A DNA stretch of 11,392 nucleotides, taken from NCBI GenBank assembly GCA_900553225.1, contig USCV01000042.1:1-11392 (forward strand). Reading direction: 5' to 3'. Source of the stretch: an uncultured Clostridium sp. (GTDB lineage: Bacteria > Bacillota > Clostridia > TANB77 > CAG-508). Shown one piece after another: positions 7,120 to 11,392 of this stretch (positions are counted from its first letter, which is position 1; every line of letters starts with the position of its first letter). The translations under genes were made by a program, and so were the position numbers. Below the pieces are notes generated by a model. The model was not told where the DNA came from. It saw nothing but the letters and a program-made list of their open reading frames with translations, and made no database searches.

Positions 7120-9882
7120 TTACTCATCTTTAGTTGTATTAATTTTTAATAATTTAAATATTTCAACTATTACAATAGGCGCCAATACTAAAGCACACGC
7201 TTCAATAATATTTCCCATTGGTAATACTGGTATGCTAAATATATCTCGTAGTCCAGGGATAAGTAGAATTACAAACATTAATGATGCAGATATTGCAATT
7301 GCAAGTATTAATTTACTATTATTAAATATTCCAGTTTTAAAAATAGACTTTTTATTATTTCTAATGTTAAATACATGTACAAGTTCTGAAAGTGCTAAAA
7401 CAATAAATGCCATTGTTTGACCTATTTCAACTTTTACTTCTTCATTAGATAATACTCTTACCATTCCATCTGCACCTTTTACCTCAACAACAGGTAATTC
7501 TTCTACTGGTGTTGCAAGACCAATAACAAATGCTGCAAGTGTTAATAGGCCTATCATTAATCCTTGATAAATTATTCTCCAACTCATTCCCTTTGTAAAG
7601 ATACCTTTGCCTGGTTTTATTGGTTTTCTTTGCATTACGTCTTTTTCTGCTGGATCAACTGCAAGTGCAAGTGCTGGTAATGAATCTGTTACTAAATTAA
7701 TCCATAAAATATGAATTGGAAGTAATGGCTCAATTAATTTTATATCAATTCCAAATGCATTTCCTAAAACTGGTGTAATTAAAATCGCTAAAAATAATAC
7801 AATAATTTCTCCAACATTACTAGATAATAAAAATTGAATTGCTTTTAAAATATTATCATAAATACGTCTTCCTTCTTCTACTGCTGATACTACAGTTGCA
7901 AAGTTATCATCTGTTAAAATTACATCTGCTGCTTCTTTTGCAACATCAGTTCCTACTTTTCCCATTGCACATCCAATATCCGCAGTTTTTAACGCTGGTG
8001 CATCATTTACTCCGTCTCCTGTCATTGCAACAATTTCGCCATTAGCTTGCCATGCTTTTACAATTCTGACTTTGTGCTCAGGTGAAACTCTAGCATATAC
8101 AGAGTACTTGCGAATATTTTTTGTTAATTCTTCATCTGACATTTCTTCAAGCTCTGCTCCCGTAATTGCTTCATTTTCATTTTCTAATATTCCTAATGCT
8201 TTTGCAATTGCAGTTGCTGTAATTTTATGATCACCTGTAATCATAACTGTTTTTATTCCAGCTGTTTTGCATTTATATACCGCTTCTTTTGCTTCTTCTC
8301 TTGGCGGGTCAATCATTCCAACCATGCCAACATATGTTAAATTACATTCAATATTCTTAATTTCATCATCTGTTGGCATATGGTCTAATTCTTTATATGC
8401 CATTGCTAAAACTCTTAATGCGTCTTTTGCCATTTCTTCATTGTTTTTTGCAATAATCTTTTTGTATTCTCCTAAATCATTTTTAATATCGTTATTTATA
8501 ATATAGCTATTACACTTGCGAAGTAGTTCATCTACTCCTCCTTTTGTATATACAATATACTTGTCTTCTTGTATTTTGTGAATTGTTGTCATTAACTTTC
8601 TGTCAGAATCGAATGGAATTTCTCCAACTCTTGGTAGCATACTAAATAATTCTGGTTTGAAATCTAATTCAAATCCCATATCTACTAAAGCAGTTTCTGT
8701 CGGGTCACCAGTAAGTTCTTTATTTTCACCTACTTTCGTATCATTGCATAACATGCTTATATAAACAAGTTTCTCTAAGTTATCTTTAATTTCGTCTTCT
8801 TTAATATCTGACAAGTTAACTAATTTACCATCATAAAATATTTTCTTAACTGTCATTTTATTTTGTGTTAATGTTCCTGTTTTATCTGAACAAATAACAG
8901 TAGCACTTCCTAAAGTTTCAACTGCTGGAAGTTTTTTAATTATGGCATGTTTTTTTACCATTCTTTGCATTCCTATTGCTAGGACTATCGTAGATACTGC
9001 AGCTAAACCTTCTGGAATTGCTGCAACTGCTAAGCTTACTGCTGTCATAAACATGTCTATTGGTTCTTTTCCATACAATAGACCAATTAAAAATATGACT
9101 GCACAAATAGTAAGAGCTACAATTCCTAACGTTTTTCCAAGTTTATTAAGTTTTGTTTGAAGTGGTGTTTCTGTTTCTACAGTATCGTTAATAATTCCAG
9201 CAATTTTACCAACTTCAGTATTCATACCTGTTTCAACAACTATGCCTTTTCCTCTACCATAAGTAATTAAACTAGAAGAAAATAACATATTGCTTCTATC
9301 TCCAATGCCTACTTTTTCTTCTTTAATAGCATTTACAGTTTTTTCTACTGGTACTGATTCTCCTGTTAAAGAAGATTCTTGGGATTTTAAGTTTACAGAT
9401 TCTACAATTCTTAAGTCTGCTGGAACATAATCTCCTGTATCTAAAACAACAACATCTCCAGGTACAAGCTCTCTAGATGGAACAACTGTAACACTTCCAT
9501 TTCTTATAACTTTTGCAGAATGACTACTCAATTTTTGGAGCGCATCAAGTGATTTTTCTGCTTTTGCTTCTTGAGCAACACCAATAATAGCATTTACTAT
9601 AACAACAATAAGAATAATGATTGAATCTGTAATTCCTTCTCCTTGCATGTATCCAACAATTCCAGATATAATTGCTGCTATGATTAAAACTATAATCATA
9701 AAATCTTTAAATTGTTCTAGAAATTTTACGAATAAACTCTTCTTTTTTTGTGATTTTAATTCATTTAAACCAAAACTTTCTCTGTTTTTCTCTACTTGAT
9801 TTGTTGTTAACCCTGTTTCCAAATTTGTTTCGAATTTTTTACCCACCTCACTAATTTCTTTGCTAAACCATTTTTCTTCCAA
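7120..9882 (-). CDS. P2A-type cation-transporting ATPase (Ca2+/Mn2+ efflux)
   Basis: The 920-residue pump has every P-type element: N-terminal cation ATPase domain (about 1-60), actuator TGES (173-176), M4 PEGL (Glu291), phosphorylation site DKTGTLT (Asp333), nucleotide-site KGGVDE (447-452), TGDGVNDAP (621-629), and about ten membrane segments. The ion-site residues of SERCA have counterparts: Glu291 (M4), Asn689 and Glu692 (M5), Asn729, Thr732 and Asp733 (M6). Glu833 in M8 sits where SERCA has Glu908. This makes it a P2A Ca2+-type ATPase acting in the cytoplasmic membrane. The leader is a yybP-ykoY riboswitch, which senses Mn2+, so Mn2+ export is a likely role alone or alongside Ca2+. The start is UUG at 9882-9880, with AAAGGAAG upstream, and gives the normal family N-terminus. 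It is monocistronic, bounded by its own promoter and terminator. Confidence 0.95.
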   Translation of the reverse strand: MEEKWFSKEISEVGKKFETNLETGLTTNQVEKNRESFGLNELKSQKKKSLFVKFLEQFKDFMIIVLIIAAIISGIVGYMQGEGITDSIIILIVVIVNAIIGVAQEAKAEKSLDALQKLSSHSAKVIRNGSVTVVPSRELVPGDVVVLDTGDYVPADLRIVESVNLKSQESSLTGESVPVEKTVNAIKEEKVGIGDRSNMLFSSSLITYGRGKGIVVETGMNTEVGKIAGIINDTVETETPLQTKLNKLGKTLGIVALTICAVIFLIGLLYGKEPIDMFMTAVSLAVAAIPEGLAAVSTIVLAIGMQRMVKKHAIIKKLPAVETLGSATVICSDKTGTLTQNKMTVKKIFYDGKLVNLSDIKEDEIKDNLEKLVYISMLCNDTKVGENKELTGDPTETALVDMGFELDFKPELFSMLPRVGEIPFDSDRKLMTTIHKIQEDKYIVYTKGGVDELLRKCNSYIINNDIKNDLGEYKKIIAKNNEEMAKDALRVLAMAYKELDHMPTDDEIKNIECNLTYVGMVGMIDPPREEAKEAVYKCKTAGIKTVMITGDHKITATAIAKALGILENENEAITGAELEEMSDEELTKNIRKYSVYARVSPEHKVRIVKAWQANGEIVAMTGDGVNDAPALKTADIGCAMGKVGTDVAKEAADVILTDDNFATVVSAVEEGRRIYDNILKAIQFLLSSNVGEIIVLFLAILITPVLGNAFGIDIKLIEPLLPIHILWINLVTDSLPALALAVDPAEKDVMQRKPIKPGKGIFTKGMSWRIIYQGLMIGLLTLAAFVIGLATPVEELPVVEVKGADGMVRVLSNEEVKVEIGQTMAFIVLALSELVHVFNIRNNKKSIFKTGIFNNSKLILAIAISASLMFVILLIPGLRDIFSIPVLPMGNIIEACALVLAPIVIVEIFKLLKINTTKDE

Positions 9883-9940
9883 AATTCTTCTTCCTTTCTT
9901 TAATATTATTAATTTTACTATTTCTAAATAATTTTTCTTT

Positions 9941-10005
9941 AAAAAAAGACTTTTAAAGAATTTATTATATAGAAACAGTTATATAATAGCTTCTTTAAAA
10001 GTCTT
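9941..10005 (-). terminator. riboswitch-controlled intrinsic terminator
   Basis: Arms AAGACTTTTAAAGAA (10005-9991) and TTCTTTAAAAGTCTT (9960-9946) pair perfectly over 15 bp, followed by an inner 9-bp TATTATATA/TATATAATA stem, and end in a U-tract (9945-9941). The 5' arm includes CTTTTAAA, which is also the 3' strand of aptamer helix P1, so the two structures exclude each other. Confidence 0.88.
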
Positions 10006-10087
10006 GCTTCCTTTTATTTTATATAAGGCTACTAACCAGATAATTCGCGTTTGTTGATTAGTAAGTTTTAAGCTACTCCCTTTTAAA
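9994..10087 (-). promoter_or_regulatory. yybP-ykoY (manganese) riboswitch aptamer
   Basis: The minus-strand RNA holds the family's conserved GGGAGTAGC (10080-10072) after an A-run, and GCAAGAC (10007-10001) at the 3' side. Helix P1 forms from TTTAAAAG (10087-10080) and CTTTTAAA (10001-9994), a perfect 8 bp. An internal stem pairs ACTAATCA with TGGTTAGT. Known members sense Mn2+ and control Mn2+ efflux genes. Here ligand-stabilised P1 would block the downstream terminator, an ON switch for the ATPase gene. The assignment is by motif recall; a covariance-model search was not run. Confidence 0.85.
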
Positions 10088-10095
10088 TTGTGGTT

Positions 10096-10124
10096 ATTTT
10101 ATCACTTTTTTTTAAAGATTGCAA
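10096..10124 (-). promoter_or_regulatory. sigma-70 type promoter of the riboswitch-ATPase unit
   Basis: TTGCAA (10124-10119) and TAAAAT (10101-10096) are separated by exactly 17 nt, and TGA before the -10 makes it an extended -10 as well. Transcription would start near 10089, right at the base of riboswitch helix P1. It lies only 7 nt past the stop codon of the upstream hemolysin III gene. Confidence 0.8.
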
Positions 10125-10131
10125 TATTTTT

Positions 10132-10815
10132 TTATATAACATATAAATAAATTACAAAAAAATGTAGTATACTTCCTGCTACAACAAAAAAATGCCAAAT
10201 TGAATGCATATATTTTACCTTTTTTCCAACTCCATATATAATGGCACCTATTGTATATATAATGCCTCCTAATACTAACAGCATTATTCCTCTAGGGTCT
10301 AACATTTTACACATTGGTTTAAACGCAATAACAATCATCCACCCCATTATTATATAGCAAATCATTGAAAATTTCTTATATTTTTCTAAATTTACAGAAT
10401 TAAGTACAATTCCTAATATTGCACAAGCTAATATTACTGAAAAAATAATCCATCCAATTACTCCATTTAATGTAACTAATGCAACTGGTGTATATGTTCC
10501 AAAGATTAATAGAAAAATACTACAATGATCTAAAATTCTAAATACTTTTTTTACTTTTCTAGTTGGTCTAAAACTATGATATAAAGTAGATATAATATAT
10601 AAAATGATTAAACTAGTGCCATAAATTGCTGAACTTACAACTGCATAAGCATTATGATGCATGGCTGACCTAACAATACAAAGTACAAGTGCTGCAATTC
10701 CAAGTCCTGCACCAATACCATGTGAGATTGCATTAATTAATTCTTCTCCCAATGTATATTTAGGAATGTTTATTAATTTTTTACCAGTTTGGATACCGTC
10801 ATTCAACATTTTCAC
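10132..10815 (-). CDS. hemolysin III / TrhA (YqfA, PAQR-like) family membrane protein
   Basis: The product has about seven membrane segments and the family signatures: NAISHGIGA (28-36), STLYHSF (76-82), RILDHCSIFLLIFGTYTP (93-110), and HSIWHFFVVAGSILHFF near the C-terminus (204-220). His80, Asp96, His204 and His208 are the likely metal-binding set of this PAQR-related fold. The biochemical function in bacteria is poorly settled. Members have been tied to membrane lipid and fatty-acid homeostasis, and the hemolysin name is historical. The longest frame starts at GUG 10815, which overlaps the AGAGGTG ribosome binding site. AUG at 10809 (MLNDGIQ) is correctly spaced and is the better start (225 residues). 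No clear terminator follows. It has its own promoter and is not obviously functionally linked to the ATPase downstream. Confidence 0.92.
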   Translation of the reverse strand: MKMLNDGIQTGKKLINIPKYTLGEELINAISHGIGAGLGIAALVLCIVRSAMHHNAYAVVSSAIYGTSLIILYIISTLYHSFRPTRKVKKVFRILDHCSIFLLIFGTYTPVALVTLNGVIGWIIFSVILACAILGIVLNSVNLEKYKKFSMICYIIMGWMIVIAFKPMCKMLDPRGIMLLVLGGIIYTIGAIIYGVGKKVKYMHSIWHFFVVAGSILHFFVIYLYVI

Positions 10816-10850
10816 CTCTCATTTTTATTATTTTTTTCTTTGACTTTTAA

Positions 10851-10879
10851 ATTATACCCTATTTTTAGCTAAAATACAA
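10851..10879 (-). promoter_or_regulatory. promoter of the hemolysin III family gene
   Basis: TTGTAT (10879-10874) and TATAAT (10856-10851) lie 17 nt apart on the minus strand, about 42 nt before the preferred AUG at 10809. It stands back-to-back with the tRNA promoter. Confidence 0.75.
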
Positions 10880-10914
10880 TTAAAAAAGAAAAATGAAAAA
10901 AAAATAAAAAACTA

Positions 10915-10943
10915 TTGACATTTGAAAATTGATTGTTTATAAT
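10915..10943 (+). promoter_or_regulatory. perfect consensus sigma-70 promoter for the tRNA-Gly genes
   Basis: TTGACA (10915-10920) and TATAAT (10938-10943) are both exact consensus hexamers separated by the optimal 17 nt. Transcription would start near 10950, about 17 nt before the first tRNA. It is the strongest promoter in the window, as expected for stable RNA. Confidence 0.93.
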
Positions 10944-10966
10944 ATTAATTGTTCTTAAGAAGAGAT

Positions 10967-11040
<74 letters not shown>

Positions 11041-11085
11041 ATATTAAATTAAACATGGGGTAAAATAATCTGTTCTTAAAAGCAT

Positions 11086-11159
<74 letters not shown>

Positions 11160-11173
11160 ATATTATAAAAAAC

Positions 11174-11205
11174 CACATTGTTTATAAAAAGCAATGTGAT
11201 TTTTG
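11174..11205 (+). terminator. hairpin terminator between tRNA copy 2 and tRNA 3
   Basis: CACATTGTTT (11174-11183) pairs with AAGCAATGTG (11189-11198), one G-U included, leaving a 5-nt loop and followed by ATTTTTG. It would end or attenuate the transcript after the second tRNA, which leaves the third tRNA dependent on read-through or on a promoter I cannot see. Confidence 0.6.
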
Positions 11206-11210
11206 TTTAT

Positions 11211-11284
<74 letters not shown>

Positions 11285-11293
11285 ACGACGTTT

Positions 11294-11315
11294 CTGTTCG
11301 AACTTTTTTGAACAG
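11294..11315. other. short inverted repeat after the tRNA cluster
   Basis: CTGTTC (11294-11299) and GAACAG (11310-11315) form a 6-bp stem around a T-rich loop. No U-tract follows on the plus strand, so it is a weak terminator candidate at best. Confidence 0.3.
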
Positions 11316-11343
11316 TAGATACAAAATCAATCAGAAAAATCAT

Positions 11344-11386
11344 AACCACCCGTAAAACGGGTGGTTTGCTCTTAGCCTAGAAGGCT
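11344..11386. repeat. GC-rich double hairpin at the right edge
   Basis: AACCACCCGT (11344-11353) and ACGGGTGGTT (11357-11366) form a perfect 10-bp stem with a 3-nt loop. A second small hairpin, AGCC/GGCT, follows at 11374-11386. The GC content stands out from the AT-rich surroundings, and no U-tract directly follows the first stem. The pattern resembles the subterminal hairpins of IS200/IS605-type elements, whose genes would lie beyond the window, but a structured RNA is equally possible. Confidence 0.45.
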
Positions 11387-11392
11387 TTTGTA

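Noticed and set aside
7091..7420. 109-residue plus-strand ORF over the end of the ATPase gene
   Set aside because: It is antisense to conserved membrane segments of the ATPase, and its hydrophobic character mirrors the real gene.

Overview
The window is AT-rich DNA in the standard genetic code (UGG is used for Trp). It carries a glycine T-box leader, a yybP-ykoY type manganese riboswitch, a V/A-type ATPase operon, intrinsic terminators with U-tracts and consensus sigma-70 type promoters. Together these point to a low-GC Firmicute (Bacillota), most likely an anaerobic Clostridia-like host-associated lineage. I cannot name the species.

Layout from left to right. (1) 1-942, minus strand: the start of a V/A-type ATPase operon, with a small coiled-coil stalk subunit (G/H type) followed 4 nt later by subunit C, which runs off the left edge. 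(2) 943-1211: a divergent intergenic region. (3) 1212-2939, plus strand: a membrane-anchored extracytoplasmic protein of unknown function. A bidirectional terminator separates it from the convergent glyS. (4) 3044-4740, minus: glycyl-tRNA synthetase behind a complete T-box leader. (5) 4741-6922, minus: thioredoxin, an overlapping thioredoxin-reductase-like flavoprotein that lacks the usual NADPH motifs, and upstream of them a membrane-anchored NodB-type polysaccharide deacetylase. (6) 7044-10124, minus: a P2A-type Ca2+/Mn2+ ATPase with its own promoter, Mn2+ riboswitch and terminator. (7) 10132-10815, minus: a hemolysin III/TrhA family membrane protein with its own promoter. (8) 10915-11284, plus: a consensus promoter driving two identical tRNA-Gly(UCC) genes, then a hairpin terminator, then a third, divergent tRNA-Gly(UCC). 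(9) 11285-11392: intergenic, ending in a strong GC-rich hairpin pair that may be the edge of a mobile element or of a structured RNA.

How the parts connect. The T-box of glyS appears to display a GGA specifier and a UGGA antiterminator bulge. These match the UCC anticodon and UCCA 3' end of the tRNA-Gly genes 6 kb away, so one window holds both the sensor and its ligand. The thioredoxin reductase and thioredoxin overlap by 23 nt and surely work as a pair. The sequence suggests a ferredoxin-linked rather than NADPH-linked enzyme. The riboswitch in front of the P-type ATPase suggests that this pump removes excess Mn2+ (with or without Ca2+). I see no CRISPR array, prophage or complete transposon. 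Most of the window reads as core chromosome, with the best unexplained signals in the riboswitch-ATPase unit, the redox pair, the odd third tRNA and the right-edge hairpins.
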